Notes: a model not told the origin generated them from the sequence alone. DNA of 64,000 nucleotides from JAABRU01 sp041390465 (GCA_041390465.1 JAWKPW010000008.1:23284-87283); one strand, 5' to 3'. Counted from the stretch's first letter, positions 17,217 through 25,896 are shown. Numbers and translations are program-made.

Positions 17217-19160
17217 TCAGCGCTTTTTCTGATCCAGCACTTCCCGCACTGTCTGTGCAATTTCTTTTTTTACAGGGGGTTTGCGGATAATTCCCCTGAT
17301 TCCCTGCGGCATACTGCTGTGCCTGCGGATCTGAGCGCTGAACCCCGTGCAGAGAACAATGGGCATGGCAGGCAGGATTTTCAGAACTTCCTTTGCCAAC
17401 TGCACACCGGTCATGCCCGGCATGGTCATGTCAGAAATCAGCAGATCATATTTTTTTGGATTATTTCTCAGTTCCAAAAGAGCATCTTTTCCATCTCCGA
17501 AAACACTGACCCGGTATCCCAGATTTTCCAGCACAAGACTGATGATTTTCCGCAGTTGCTCCTCATCGTCCACCAGCAGGATGCTTTCCGTGCCACCGGG
17601 TACGGCCTCTTCCTCATCCGGTGCGTCAGTGTCCGGAAGCATTTCCAGCCGCGGCAGATACACATTGAAAACAGCCCCTTTTCCGGGTTCGCTGTAAACC
17701 TTTATGCAGCCTCCGCAGTCTTTCACAATGCCGTGGGCCACTGCAAGACCGAGCCCGGTTCCCTCTCCCGGAGCTTTGGTGGTAAAATAGGGCTCAAAAA
17801 TCCGTGACAGAATCTCCGGAGTCATCCCTGTTCCCGTATCACTTACCGTCAGCCGGAGATAGGGGCCGGGTTCCACTTCCACAAACCGGGACATATCCTC
17901 CGGAACCAGCACAGTTTCTCTGAGAGAAACCTCAAGGATTCCGCCGGGATCCTGCATGGCATGAAAGGCATTGGTGCAGAGATTGACAATAATCTGGTAG
18001 ATCCGGGTGGGATCCGCGAGCACCAGACCGCAGTTTTCATCAATGGCAGACCGGATTTCAATGGTGGCAGGCAGAGAGGAGCGAAGAAACTTCAGGGCCT
18101 CTTTTATGATCGGCTGTATGCGCATGGGTTTTCTGACCTGCTCTGTCTGACGGCTGAAGGTAAGGATCTGCTTGACCAAATCTCTTGCCCGCATTCCCGC
18201 GTTCAGAATCACCTTTGTCCATTCCTGCAGTTTTTCCTGATTTCGGGTTTCCATCAGCAGGATTTCGGTGTAACCGATGATGGGCGTGAGAATATTGTTG
18301 AAATCATGGGCAATGCCGCCTGCCAGCGTGCCAATGGCCTCCATTTTGTGGGACTGGCGGAGCATGGTTTCCAGTTTTTCCTTTTCCTCCTTTGCGCGGA
18401 TGCTTTCTGTGATGTCCTTGCCAACCCCTCGGAAACCGACTGTTTTTCCCTTTTTGTCCTGTATGGGAAGCCCGCTGATGAGATGAAGAACACTCTGCCC
18501 TTCTTTGTTGAATATCCGGGTCTGTATATCCGCAATCCGGCATTTTCCGTTCAGGGATTGGAAAAAAAGGGGTTTCACGCGCTCTGCGTCTTCTTTGTGC
18601 ATGAGATCAAAAACGGTTCTGTCAATGAGTTCTTCCGGCTCATAGCCCAAAATTTCTTTCACTTTTCCGGAAATATAGGTGCAGCATCCCTCAGGGTCTG
18701 TTTCCCATATCCAGTCCGCCATTGTGAAGGAAATATCCCGGAAACGTTTTTCACTTTCCTCCAGTTTTTTCTTCAGATCGCAAAATTCCAGAGCCTTTGC
18801 AATCACCAGACGCACTTCCTCTTCTTTCCAGGGTTTTCGGAAATAATAGAAGATTTTTCCTTTGTTGATCGCGTCAATGACAGCCTCAATGTCGCTGTAA
18901 CCGGTCAGCAGCATCCGTATGCTGTCGGGATAGCGCGGCAGAATGCGCTGAAAAAACTCCACACCGGTTTCACGGGGCATGCGCTGATCCGCAATGATGA
19001 TGTCGATTTTTTCTTTCTCAAGGATTTCATATCCCTCATCCGCGGAATTCGCCAGAAAAATATTGTAATACTGCCGGAACATGTATTTGAATCCGGTCAG
19101 GTTGGGTTTTTCATCGTCTATGTACAGCACATTGGGTTTGTCCGAATGACGGGCAGTCAT
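17217..19160 (-). CDS. Hybrid sensor kinase: receiver-PAS-HisKA-HATPase-receiver
   Basis: A 647-residue cytoplasmic protein. The N-terminal receiver is at about 10-125 (YIDDEKPNLTGF, phospho-Asp in IIIADQRMPRETG, as in RpfG-like receivers). A PAS domain lies at about 140-260 (WIWETDPEGCCTYISGKVKEILGYEPEEL), then HisKA with GTLAGGIAHDFNNILTPIIGY, HATPase with GTGLGLAVAHGIVKDCGG, and a C-terminal receiver at about 525-640 (DLLISDMTMPGMTGVQ). It belongs to the soluble HisKA_4-like AHDFNN class. It lies 27 bp after the kinase at 19188-20465 and is co-transcribed with it, so the two probably form one phosphorelay. A GATGAAATC / GATTTCATC hairpin covers the stop codon. Confidence 0.9.
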   Translation of the reverse strand: MTARHSDKPNVLYIDDEKPNLTGFKYMFRQYYNIFLANSADEGYEILEKEKIDIIIADQRMPRETGVEFFQRILPRYPDSIRMLLTGYSDIEAVIDAINKGKIFYYFRKPWKEEEVRLVIAKALEFCDLKKKLEESEKRFRDISFTMADWIWETDPEGCCTYISGKVKEILGYEPEELIDRTVFDLMHKEDAERVKPLFFQSLNGKCRIADIQTRIFNKEGQSVLHLISGLPIQDKKGKTVGFRGVGKDITESIRAKEEKEKLETMLRQSHKMEAIGTLAGGIAHDFNNILTPIIGYTEILLMETRNQEKLQEWTKVILNAGMRARDLVKQILTFSRQTEQVRKPMRIQPIIKEALKFLRSSLPATIEIRSAIDENCGLVLADPTRIYQIIVNLCTNAFHAMQDPGGILEVSLRETVLVPEDMSRFVEVEPGPYLRLTVSDTGTGMTPEILSRIFEPYFTTKAPGEGTGLGLAVAHGIVKDCGGCIKVYSEPGKGAVFNVYLPRLEMLPDTDAPDEEEAVPGGTESILLVDDEEQLRKIISLVLENLGYRVSVFGDGKDALLELRNNPKKYDLLISDMTMPGMTGVQLAKEVLKILPAMPIVLCTGFSAQIRRHSSMPQGIRGIIRKPPVKKEIAQTVREVLDQKKR

Positions 19161-19187
19161 GTTTTCCTCTCCCTTTTCAAAGGAATT

Positions 19188-20465
19188 TCAATGGGATTCT
19201 GACAAAGGGAGGCAGATGGTGAAAGCCGCTCCCTGTCCCTGTTTGCTTTCTGTTTCCATAAAACCGCCATGATCACGGACAATGCCGTGAATGATGGACA
19301 GGCCCAGTCCCACGCCTCTGCCGATTTCTTTGGTGGTGAAAAAAGGTTCGCAGATGCGGGGCAGTATTTCTTCGGGTATGCCGCATCCTGTATCGGCAAT
19401 TCGGATGGCAAGCCAGGGCGCTCCGTTTTTTTCTCTCAGTTCTGTCCGGATGGAAATGCGGGCTTCGGCCTGCTCTTTTTTCAGACGTTCTTCAATGGCA
19501 TCCAGTGCATTGGAAAGGATATTCATGAACACCTGATTGAGTCTGCCGGGATAGCACAGAAGAAGGGGGACAGTGCCGTATTCCTTTTTTATGGAAATCC
19601 GATCCTTGTACCGGTGATGCAGGAGCATCAGGGCGGCATTCAGATTTTCATGCACATCCACTGCTTTTTTCATGCTTTCATCCAGCCGGGAAAAGGTGCG
19701 CAAACCCTGAACAATCTCTGCGGTTCTTTCCGCTCCGATGCGGATGTTTTCCATCAGCTCGGACACGCCGCAGCGAATGTCGTCCATATCCGTTTCTTTT
19801 TTCAGGATTTCAATTTCAGAAAGTTTGACTGCCGCATTTTCCGGTGTCAGTTCTCCGCAGGCATCAAGGATTCTCCAAATATCTGTCATAAGACCGGAAA
19901 GCCCGCTGATGCCGGAAACAATAAAATTGATCGGATTGTTGATTTCATGGGCCACACCCGCAGTCAGCACACCCAAAGAGGCCATTTTTTCAGACTGAAC
20001 CAGTTGCACCTGTGCGGACTTGAGTTTTTCAAGAGCGGTTTCCAGTTCCGTGTTTTTGTTTTTCAGGACATCCCGGTAATGGCTCAGCCGCATATGAGTC
20101 TGCACACGCGCGCAGACCTCTTCGGCCTGAAAAGGCTTGGTGACATAATCCACTCCTCCGGAACGGAATGCTTCCACTTTGTCCTGTGTTTCCGTATGCG
20201 CGCTGATGAAAATAACCGGAATGTCCCGCGTGGTTTCCTCGGATTTGAGACCGCGGCAGACTTCATAACCATCCATTTCCGGCATGTTGATGTCCAGCAG
20301 AATCACATCCGGAGGATCATGGATCGCGGACTTCAGGGCAATTGTCCCCCGCGGAAAAGGACGCACCCTGTAACCTCTGTCTTTGAGCATTTTCTCCAGA
20401 AGTCTGAGATTTGCAGGCATGTCATCCACAATCATGACAGTGCCGGTTTCGTTCTGCAGGGACAT
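19188..20465 (-). CDS. Response regulator-histidine kinase hybrid (receiver-coiled coil-HisKA-HATPase)
   Basis: A 425-residue protein. The receiver is at about 12-128 (MIVDDMPANLRLLEKML, phospho-Asp in VILLDINMPEMDGYEV, Lys in YVTKPFQ). A helical linker follows (LKNKNTELETALEKLKSAQVQLVQSEKMASLGVLTAGVAHEINNPINFI, whose H is the phospho-acceptor), then HATPase (ADTGCGIPEEILPRICEPFFTTK and GRGVGLGLSIIHGIV). I choose the start at 20465, behind AAAAAGGAGTTCCCCC; the longer frame to 20531 runs into an R1 repeat. It is the first gene of a two-kinase operon. Confidence 0.9.
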   Translation of the reverse strand: MSLQNETGTVMIVDDMPANLRLLEKMLKDRGYRVRPFPRGTIALKSAIHDPPDVILLDINMPEMDGYEVCRGLKSEETTRDIPVIFISAHTETQDKVEAFRSGGVDYVTKPFQAEEVCARVQTHMRLSHYRDVLKNKNTELETALEKLKSAQVQLVQSEKMASLGVLTAGVAHEINNPINFIVSGISGLSGLMTDIWRILDACGELTPENAAVKLSEIEILKKETDMDDIRCGVSELMENIRIGAERTAEIVQGLRTFSRLDESMKKAVDVHENLNAALMLLHHRYKDRISIKKEYGTVPLLLCYPGRLNQVFMNILSNALDAIEERLKKEQAEARISIRTELREKNGAPWLAIRIADTGCGIPEEILPRICEPFFTTKEIGRGVGLGLSIIHGIVRDHGGFMETESKQGQGAAFTICLPLSESH

Positions 20466-20507
20466 GGGGGAACTCCTTTTTGAGGTGAATGATGAATGTG
20501 CAATGTA

Positions 20508-20640
20508 ATACCAATTCTCCATTGAAATCATATTCTGCGGAAGGCAGTGCCGATTCGCCGCTGATTTTATGCAGTGATATAAATTTGCTGTGACCTTTGT
20601 GCCCTATTCGTGGAAACTTCGGAAGTCCGGATGGGACATT
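20508..20640. repeat. R1 repeat, left end with body
   Basis: Starts ATACCAATTCTCCATTGAA and follows the long-form R1 body (TTCTGCGGAAGGCAGTGCCG, then TGTGACCTTTGTGCCC). The right terminus is lost. It lies directly upstream of the kinase operon and could contain its promoter. Confidence 0.6.
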
Positions 20641-20667
20641 TATGCCTGTTTATTTATGAAAGTATTG

Positions 20668-21411
20668 TTATTTGATATAGTTATCCAGAATATTCCGGAT
20701 TACGCCTTCTTCCTTCATTTTTCTGATAACCTCACTGACGCTGTCTGCCATAATCCTGCTTTTCTCTCCCAATGCTTTTTTGGAAAAGGCCATGCAGGTG
20801 GGATTTTCATCCAGTGTGCAAACTGCCCTGAATCTGTCCGGAAAACCGGTTTTTCTGGCGGTAAACAGAAAAGGGATTTCCTCGGCCACCACAACTTCAA
20901 TCCGGTTTTTGTCCAGTACCTTTGCAAGCACATCGTTGCTGTCAAACACCATTCTTTCCATCTGCTTGTAAGCATCAAATTCAGGCGTATAGGTATAGCC
21001 GCGGATTACGCCGACTTTTTTTCCCCTGAGATCCTCCAGTCCTGAAATGTGCATTGTACTCTCTTTTGTTACAAAAAAAGATATCTTTGAGATGAATGTA
21101 TCCTCCGTAAAATCCACTATGGGAAGGTATTTCTCCAAACGGAACATGGAAAGAATGCCGTGAATATCCGTTCCGTCCTCCGCATATTTTTTTATTCTTG
21201 TCCAGGGCAGTCCCAGATATTTGAATTCAATTCCAAGCCGTTTGGCAATTTCATTTCCGATTTCCAGATCAATCCCCTTCAGTTCACCGTTTTCCCTGTA
21301 CTCAAACGGGGGAAGGTCTTCAAGAACACCAAGCACAAAGGTTTCTGCCCAAACGCGCAACGGCATCACCAGACAGACAAACATGACAATTGCATAAAAA
21401 ACGTTTTTCAT
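20668..21411 (-). CDS. Periplasmic solute-binding protein, family 3 (polar amino-acid type)
   Basis: A 247-residue protein with a signal peptide (MKNVFYAIVMFVCLVMPLRVWA, cleavage expected after VWA). The mature part has the SBP_bac_3 pattern: FVLGVLEDLPPFEYRENGELKGIDLEIGNEIAKRLG, PWTRIKKYAEDGTDI, DLRGKKVGVIRGYTYTPEFD and VVAEEIPFLFT. Start 21411 follows AAAGGAGAAAAA; the longer upstream frame has no such site. No transporter genes adjoin. Such orphan binding proteins often feed sensor kinases, and the two kinases to the left are possible partners, though neither shows an extracytoplasmic domain. Confidence 0.87.
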   Translation of the reverse strand: MKNVFYAIVMFVCLVMPLRVWAETFVLGVLEDLPPFEYRENGELKGIDLEIGNEIAKRLGIEFKYLGLPWTRIKKYAEDGTDIHGILSMFRLEKYLPIVDFTEDTFISKISFFVTKESTMHISGLEDLRGKKVGVIRGYTYTPEFDAYKQMERMVFDSNDVLAKVLDKNRIEVVVAEEIPFLFTARKTGFPDRFRAVCTLDENPTCMAFSKKALGEKSRIMADSVSEVIRKMKEEGVIRNILDNYIK

Positions 21412-21466
21412 TTTTTCTCCTTTCTGATGCAGCATAAGGTTGATAAAAGATATGAATTTGAGTGGT

Positions 21467-21664
21467 TCAGGAAAGCTGTGAAAAAATCCTATACCAAAGA
21501 ATCTTTTTTTGTAAAGCAGGGATTGTCCATAGAAAATATTTCGGGATGACCTGAGAAGCTGTTTTAAAACTGGCCACCGACCCTCCGATATAATAAAGAA
21601 TAGCGAGTTTCTCAAATGCGTTGGCAACCGGTTCAATTGCAGTCAATATATCATGATTTCTCAT
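21467..21664 (-). pseudogene. Truncated nucleotidyltransferase-like protein
   Basis: The first 32 residues (MRNHDILTAIEPVANAFEKLAILYYIGGSVAS) match the N terminus of nucleotidyltransferase-fold proteins, whose GG-S active-site loop would be followed by two Asp. After GGSVAS the frame becomes unrelated text and stops, so the catalytic domain is deleted. It overlaps the preceding small gene by 4 bp, showing the two were an operon. It is the left end of the cassette-like island. Confidence 0.55.
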
Positions 21665-21918
21665 AATCTTCTGTTATCCATGAATTCACGAAGAGAATTT
21701 GCCAGATTTTCTCCGTAATGATAAGAAATAAATTTCAGCGTCAGTTCCTTTTTATCCAAATCAGGATTGGCTCGCGTTATTGCACGCCGTGAGAGCAGTA
21801 TGGTACTTTGAGATAATGAACGGACTCTTGAAATTTTTTGAGCGGCAGTTAAATTTTGTATTAAGGAAATTTGCACCTTTTCTGCTTCAGGATGAGTATC
21901 AGGTGATTGTGTTGTCAT
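21661..21918 (-). CDS. Conserved small protein paired with a nucleotidyltransferase-like gene
   Basis: An 85-residue soluble protein (MTTQSPDTHPEAEKVQISLIQ..., then RRAITRANPDLDKKELTLKFISYHYGENLANSLREFMDNRR). I recall similar small proteins of unknown function upstream of nucleotidyltransferase-like genes; this is memory, not a search. It is predicted all-helical. A two-gene arrangement with 4-bp overlap would fit a toxin-antitoxin-like module, but there is no direct evidence. It begins just downstream of an attC-like site (21937-22004). Confidence 0.65.
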   Translation of the reverse strand: MTTQSPDTHPEAEKVQISLIQNLTAAQKISRVRSLSQSTILLSRRAITRANPDLDKKELTLKFISYHYGENLANSLREFMDNRRL

Positions 21919-21936
21919 TTATTTTTTTCTTTCATG

Positions 21937-22004
21937 GGCTAACGAATGTATAACCGGCGCCGCGGGCTTTATCGCGGCGTCCGTGTTCATGCACTGGCTG
22001 GGTG
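21937..22004 (-). other. attC-like site A (degenerate)
   Basis: Read on the minus strand, it ends ...CCGGTTATACATTCGTTAGCC. The R' core GTTAGCC is clear and the inner stem GCCGCG/CGCGGC is strong, but the outer R'' core is decayed (ACCCAGCC). It sits between the 3' end of the lipoprotein gene and the small gene, as expected of a cassette junction. Confidence 0.4.
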
Positions 22005-22067
22005 GTATTTTATTTCTGTTTTATTAAAAAAGTTCAAATCTCTACGATTTCAAACAGATGAAAATGC

Positions 22068-22979
22068 TCAAAGCGCATCCGCATCATCTGATATTATAAA
22101 TTTTTTCCATCTGAAATCAGGTGAGTGAGAATCACCTGAACGTGAGATATTCATAAGTGCTGACAATGAATTATCATTGCAGTCCTCATTAAAATCCCTG
22201 CTGATTTTTCTGAGCAGGAAAGTCACATCGGGATATGCCCCGAATCGGACGGGAATATTTTCGGGCGGGCCAAAAGCATCAGGAAAAAAATCTTTCGGCA
22301 TCACCGTATATTCACTTTTTGAAGTATTGATCGCAATCCACTCGGAACCGGTTCTGACAATGACAAACTGATGACCGTTTATTGTCATCTCTTTGTTCAA
22401 TTTTTCAAAAGCTTGGTTGTAATCATCCGATTTGCTGGAGATGGCATAACGCATATCTTTCGGTTCATCAATCATATCGAGTGCTTTGACAACCGCAATG
22501 AATGCTCTGGCATAATGGGAGCAGCCGAAGGCTGCTTTTGTTCTAATGATTTCGCCTGCGGACGGTGCAAAAAATACATCTGCTGGATTTTCACCCATAT
22601 ATCGGGAATGCCATGCTTTCAGAATCTGTTTCTGTTCGGGAGACAGTTTCAATGTAATCAGAAAACCGAGTTTTATTTTGTTCAGTATGTCATAAATAAT
22701 GTAATCACCCGGTGCTATTCTATTTTTACAGATTCCTATTACAGGATCGTTTAAAATTTCGGAAACCTTAAGGAGTAAGGAGAGTTTGTCTTTTTTCGGA
22801 TGGGATGCGATGATAGGTTTCACTGTACTGTTTGCATATTCCATCACATCCGCTGTCACCTCGATAAGCGATATGTTCTTTTCTGCCAATATGTGGGCAG
22901 ACTGGGAAGCACAGGAAGAAGTAAAACAGAGGATAAGCAGAAGTAAAAAAGAACGGGATGTATCTGATATAAAAGTCAT
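22068..22979 (-). CDS. Lipoprotein with transglutaminase-like core
   Basis: A 303-residue protein with a lipoprotein signal (FLLLLILCFTSSCAS, lipobox ending in Cys). The central FGCSHYARAFIAVVKALDM places Cys-His at the start of a helix, as in transglutaminase/peptidase-like folds. Downstream, HQFVIVRTGSEWIAINTSKSEY carries a candidate His and the MPKDFFPDAFGPP region follows. It is therefore a candidate periplasmic thiol hydrolase or cross-linking enzyme. I set the start at 22979, behind AAGGAGTTTATT. It is flanked by attC-like sites A and B and is a single-gene cassette. The fold assignment is moderate. Confidence 0.7.
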   Translation of the reverse strand: MTFISDTSRSFLLLLILCFTSSCASQSAHILAEKNISLIEVTADVMEYANSTVKPIIASHPKKDKLSLLLKVSEILNDPVIGICKNRIAPGDYIIYDILNKIKLGFLITLKLSPEQKQILKAWHSRYMGENPADVFFAPSAGEIIRTKAAFGCSHYARAFIAVVKALDMIDEPKDMRYAISSKSDDYNQAFEKLNKEMTINGHQFVIVRTGSEWIAINTSKSEYTVMPKDFFPDAFGPPENIPVRFGAYPDVTFLLRKISRDFNEDCNDNSLSALMNISRSGDSHSPDFRWKKFIISDDADAL

Positions 22980-23034
22980 AATAAACTCCTTATCGAAGGT
23001 CACATCTCAATTTGATGTAAACTGAATTCATCCA

Positions 23035-23120
23035 CCTAACGCTAAGCTAACCGGCGCAAAAGGGTGGAGGGAGCGCCAGCGGCCGGAACCCTTTTGCATC
23101 CGAGTTCCACCGGGTTATAC
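23035..23120 (-). other. attC-like site B
   Basis: On the minus strand: R'' GTATAAC, inner arms GCAAAAGGG / CCCTTTTGC, L' CCGGTTAGC and R' GTTAGGT, which fits the GTTRRRY consensus. It is 86 nt long. It lies 3' of the Fic gene and 5' of the lipoprotein gene. Confidence 0.55.
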
Positions 23121-23191
23121 CTTTTTGCACTGTTGAAAAATATTATTGATAACAGATTACTCATATCATTAACTATAACATGTTTGATTCT

Positions 23192-24040
23192 TTAGGTATT
23201 ATCTTGCAGACGTTGCAGCTCGTCAATGATAATATTTTCTGTTTCTATCAGTGAATCGGCAATCAGTCTTAAAAATGGGACAATATCACCCTTATCTCCC
23301 TGATTCAGTGCTGTCAGATATTTCCGACGATTTTCGATTTTTATAATTGCAACCGGATAACTTCTTTTTATTAAAATCAGATTCATAAGAATTCTTGCAC
23401 CACGACCGTTACCGTCATCAAAAGGATGAATTCTTACCATATTGTAATGAGCTATTGATGCAACAACAAGAGGATGTCTGTCTGCAATATTTTCATTAAT
23501 CCATCCGCACAGGACTTCCATTTCATCCGCCACATGAATCGGATCGGTATAAAAATGAATGGTTCCATCTGTTTGTAAAACATGATTCGGTAACACTTTG
23601 TATTTTCCGGGATTAGCAGGTTTTTGAACTTTCTGACCGCTCTGATTTATTGCCGGAGTATATTTAACTCCTGACAAAAGAAGAGCATTCATTTCTTTTA
23701 TCAGTCCCTGAGAAACAGGACGATTGTCTTTTATCACCTCATAGAGCCAGTCAATTGCCTCAGCATGATTTCTGGCATCAAGAAAGTCTTTGAAAGGTTT
23801 CCCTTCAACTGTCAGTCCTTCTCTTAAAAAAAATAATGTTTCTCCTCTTGTCAGAGAACTGCCTTCAATAGCATTGGAATCATATGTCCAATCAATACGA
23901 AGTTTTTCCTGAATTGCTGACCAATGTCCTTCTTGCAGGGATTTTTTCTTATCAATCTGAGTTTTAAGATCGTCAATTAAAGACAGCAATTCTTTAATAT
24001 CAGAGTTATCTTCATCAAAATTATAATAGTTAGTTTTCAT
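23192..24040 (-). CDS. Fic-domain AMP-transferase-like protein with N-terminal inhibitory helix
   Basis: A 282-residue protein. The core motif HPFDDGNGRGARILMNLIL (about 197-215) is the complete Fic HxFx(D/E)GNGRxxR active site that transfers AMP or other nucleotides onto Tyr/Ser/Thr hydroxyls. Upstream, about residues 55-62, SNAIEGSSL matches the (S/T)xxxE(G/N) inhibitory helix, so this is a class II, self-inhibited Fic with no separate antitoxin needed. The C-terminal helices are followed by ADSLIETENIIIDELQRLQ. I start at 24040, behind AAAGAGGTCTT. It is immediately downstream of an IS5-like remnant and 3' of it lies attC-like site B. Confidence 0.88.
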   Translation of the reverse strand: MKTNYYNFDEDNSDIKELLSLIDDLKTQIDKKKSLQEGHWSAIQEKLRIDWTYDSNAIEGSSLTRGETLFFLREGLTVEGKPFKDFLDARNHAEAIDWLYEVIKDNRPVSQGLIKEMNALLLSGVKYTPAINQSGQKVQKPANPGKYKVLPNHVLQTDGTIHFYTDPIHVADEMEVLCGWINENIADRHPLVVASIAHYNMVRIHPFDDGNGRGARILMNLILIKRSYPVAIIKIENRRKYLTALNQGDKGDIVPFLRLIADSLIETENIIIDELQRLQDNT

Positions 24041-24050
24041 AAGACCTCTT

Positions 24051-24700
24051 TCAAAAGTCATTTCCTCCTGTTTTCAATTCAAAATTATAAATACCCGCGA
24101 TCAGCTTGAATCTTAACTCAAATCTTTTTCTTCTGTTTCTGTATTTATCTGAAAGTGTTTTAAAAATTTTGATTTTACCGATAACATGTTCTATGAAAAT
24201 CCTCTGACGTGACAGCTTTTTACTGTTCCGCTTATCTTTCCGGGAAAGCGGATTTTTTTGCTGCTTTTCTTCGGTAACAGGCTGTTTTTATGTATTTTGT
24301 CAATACCAGGATATCCGCTGTCCGCCCTGATGACGGTTTTTTCAGCAATCTTCAGTCTGCTTTCTTTAAAAATCCTGAAATCATGCCGCCTGCCCTTCGC
24401 AAAATTCAATGCCGGTATTTCAGGAGTTTTTGCGTTCACAGCAGCCTGCGTCTTCAGGGTATGTCTTTTTTCAGGACGCTGTATCGGACTCTCAGCGGCA
24501 TCGGGAAGCACAGCTTCGATTTCAGTATCATTCTTTGCCATTTTTTTTCTCTCAGGCAGTCTGAAATTTTCTGATATGACAAGTATATCCTCTGTTCTTT
24601 TTACCGGTTTGGAGCAGTTCGGCTCACTCATCCCGCAATCAGCACCAAGCTGGAAATATGTGATTGTCTGTTGAAACTTGATGAAAATTATCACTTGTGT
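24051..24700 (-). pseudogene. IS5-family transposase remnant
   Basis: The frame reads YFQLGADCGMSEPNCSKPVKRTEDILV, KNDTEIEAVLPDAAESPIQRPEKR, IPALNFAKGRRHDFRIFKESRL and ADSGYPGIDKIHKNS. After a frameshift near 24210 it continues LSRQRIFIEHVIGKIKIFKTLSDKYRNRRKRFELRFKLIAGIYNFE to a stop at 24051. This is the DDE_4 type of IS5 transposase: D in ADSGY and E in FIEHVIGKIK are two catalytic residues. The N terminus is lost and about 10 residues are deleted after PEKR, so it is inactive. It fused into the tail of the lipoprotein gene at 24824. Confidence 0.72.
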
Positions 24701-24824
24701 TGACGTTTTGATATTCAACGTTCTGATAAGTGGAATCAGAAACTGGTTTTCTGTAACCATCAACACATCCAAAGCCCGCAGACAAAATTCCCACTGTGAA
24801 TACTGCAAAAATGATTCTGCTCAT
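24639..24824 (-). CDS. Small lipoprotein, 3' end replaced by an IS remnant
   Basis: MSRIIFAVFTVGILSAGFGCVDGYRKPVSDS... has a signal peptide with lipobox LSAGFGC and a good ribosome-binding site (TTAGGAGGGAAAATA). After about 44 residues (YQNVNTS) the frame enters IS5-derived sequence and stops at 61 residues, so the native C terminus is probably lost. Its upstream 96 bp are shared with another cassette (repeat at 26912). Confidence 0.5.
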   Translation of the reverse strand: MSRIIFAVFTVGILSAGFGCVDGYRKPVSDSTYQNVEYQNVNTSDNFHQVSTDNHIFPAWC

Positions 24825-24834
24825 TATTTTCCCT

Positions 24835-24930
24835 CCTAACGGAGGTTGAACGGCGAACCGGGCAGCCGTTTCACCGACAGCATATTTTATGCTTTTTTGC
24901 AACCCCCCGGAATGACTGTCCGATCCAACG
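24835..24930 (-). repeat. 96-bp cassette leader repeat, copy 1
   Basis: Ninety-one of 96 positions match 26912-27007, with no gaps. On the minus strand it begins exactly at the R' core of attC-like site C (GTTGGATCGG) and ends at CCGTTAGG before the lipoprotein ribosome-binding site. It contains the dyad AGCATAAAATATGCT. It probably carries a cassette-borne promoter or leader. Confidence 0.7.
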
Positions 24931-24982
24931 CTGCTAATCTGCCGCGCGGCTTTTTGCGTTGACTGAATTAGCTTTGTTATGT
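24923..24982 (-). other. attC-like site C
   Basis: On the minus strand: R'' ACATAAC, GCTAATTC...GCCGCGCGGCAGATTAGC stem, R' GTTGGAT (exact GTTRRRY). It is 60 nt long. It lies 9 nt after the stop codon of the GFA gene, the standard place for a cassette recombination site. Confidence 0.6.
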
Positions 24983-24992
24983 GGTTTTATGC

Positions 24993-25397
24993 TTATGACG
25001 GCAAAGTCTCCATCATAGGAATTTTATGAAGATCTTTATCCCAATTTGCTTTGCTGGAAATAAAAATGTGGGCGTCAGGTGTGATGTGGATATCACAATC
25101 AAGGCTTCCAGCAGGAACCACCAGAAGTTCACCTCCCATTTGAATATTTGGAAGTGCGGATCCACAAATTGAGCAAAAGGATTTGTTGTGTTGTGTTGAA
25201 GGCAAAGTAAAATTTGTGATTTTATCCTCTCCTGATATCCATTTCAACTTGGCAGAAGAAGAAAAAAGATTGGCCCCATGAGCCGAACCTGTATCTTTTC
25301 GACACCGGCTACAATGACAAAGATAGAAATTGTCAAAATCGCCTTCTATTTCGAAAGTGATTTCACCACAAAGGCATGATCCTGATTTTATACACAT
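24993..25397 (-). CDS. GFA/CENP-V family zinc protein
   Basis: A 134-residue protein with the GFA pattern CLCGEITFEIEGDFDNFYLCHCSRCRKDTGSAHGANLF (first Cys pair and CHCxxCR cluster) and a second Cys pair, FCSICGSALP, near 89-98. Together these bind two zinc ions. Homologs include the S-(hydroxymethyl)glutathione synthase Gfa, but most members have unknown thiol-adduct substrates. The gene sits alone between attC-like sites D and C and is a typical single-gene cassette. The ATG follows a weak AGGAGTTAG site. Confidence 0.87.
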   Translation of the reverse strand: MCIKSGSCLCGEITFEIEGDFDNFYLCHCSRCRKDTGSAHGANLFSSSAKLKWISGEDKITNFTLPSTQHNKSFCSICGSALPNIQMGGELLVVPAGSLDCDIHITPDAHIFISSKANWDKDLHKIPMMETLPS

Positions 25398-25439
25398 AGA
25401 TCTAACTCCTCATGATTGTGACTTATACAGCGTTGGTTC

Positions 25440-25502
25440 ACATAACAACAAGGTGAGCGGCGGCGGGCTTATCCCGCCGTCCGCTTGATCGCTTGGTTAG
25501 CC
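25440..25502 (-). other. attC-like site D
   Basis: On the minus strand: GGCTAAC, spacer CAAGCGA, L'' TCAAGCGGA, hairpin CGGCGGGAT/ATAAGCCCGCCG, L' CCGCTCACC, spacer, GTTATGT. This is the cleanest fold in the array, with arms spaced as in classical attC. It lies between the DUF5615 toxin gene and the GFA gene. Confidence 0.65.
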
Positions 25503-25518
25503 CTTTGTTGTCCTTTTT

Positions 25519-25896
25519 TCAGCCGCTTTCAGGCAGGCGAATTCTGACTCTTGCATTATCAACTACGATAAGATTTCCCGGATACAACTCAATATTCAGA
25601 GACAGAAATTTTTCCAACGCTCTTATCACATTTTGGACTTTCGGAAGTTTCAGTCTGAGATAAATAATTCCGTAATACTTTTTACCCTCTTTAACCGCCA
25701 ATGTTCCGAAATCGGAATCATGGGTAAGAATGAAACGCTTATCCGCAAATGCTTTTTCAAGAAGATATTCATCATTTTTTCCATGCCATTTTTCTTCTTT
25801 TATATCAATAACATCAATTCCTTTCTCCCGGAGAAATGATACCACTCTTGGAGAAACATTTTCATCTGTCAGGATTTTTAAGGAATGGTATTTCAT
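25519..25896 (-). CDS. DUF5615-family PIN-like toxin candidate
   Basis: A 125-residue protein. LKILTDENVSPRVVSFLREKGIDV (acidic pair in the first strand) and FILTHDSDFGTLAV are the two acidic clusters of PIN-like nucleases of the DUF5615 family, with a further YGIIYLRL strand. It starts at 25896, overlapping by one base the end of the DUF433 gene, the standard order (antitoxin then toxin) for this type II pair. It probably cleaves RNA when unbound; the targets are unknown. Confidence 0.85.
   Translation of the reverse strand: MKYHSLKILTDENVSPRVVSFLREKGIDVIDIKEEKWHGKNDEYLLEKAFADKRFILTHDSDFGTLAVKEGKKYYGIIYLRLKLPKVQNVIRALEKFLSLNIELYPGNLIVVDNARVRIRLPESG

Noticed and set aside
17961..20483. Long plus-strand frames of 400-413 residues opposite the two kinases
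   Set aside because: They mirror the codon periodicity of the kinases and contain no family motifs; kinase motifs on the minus strand are complete.
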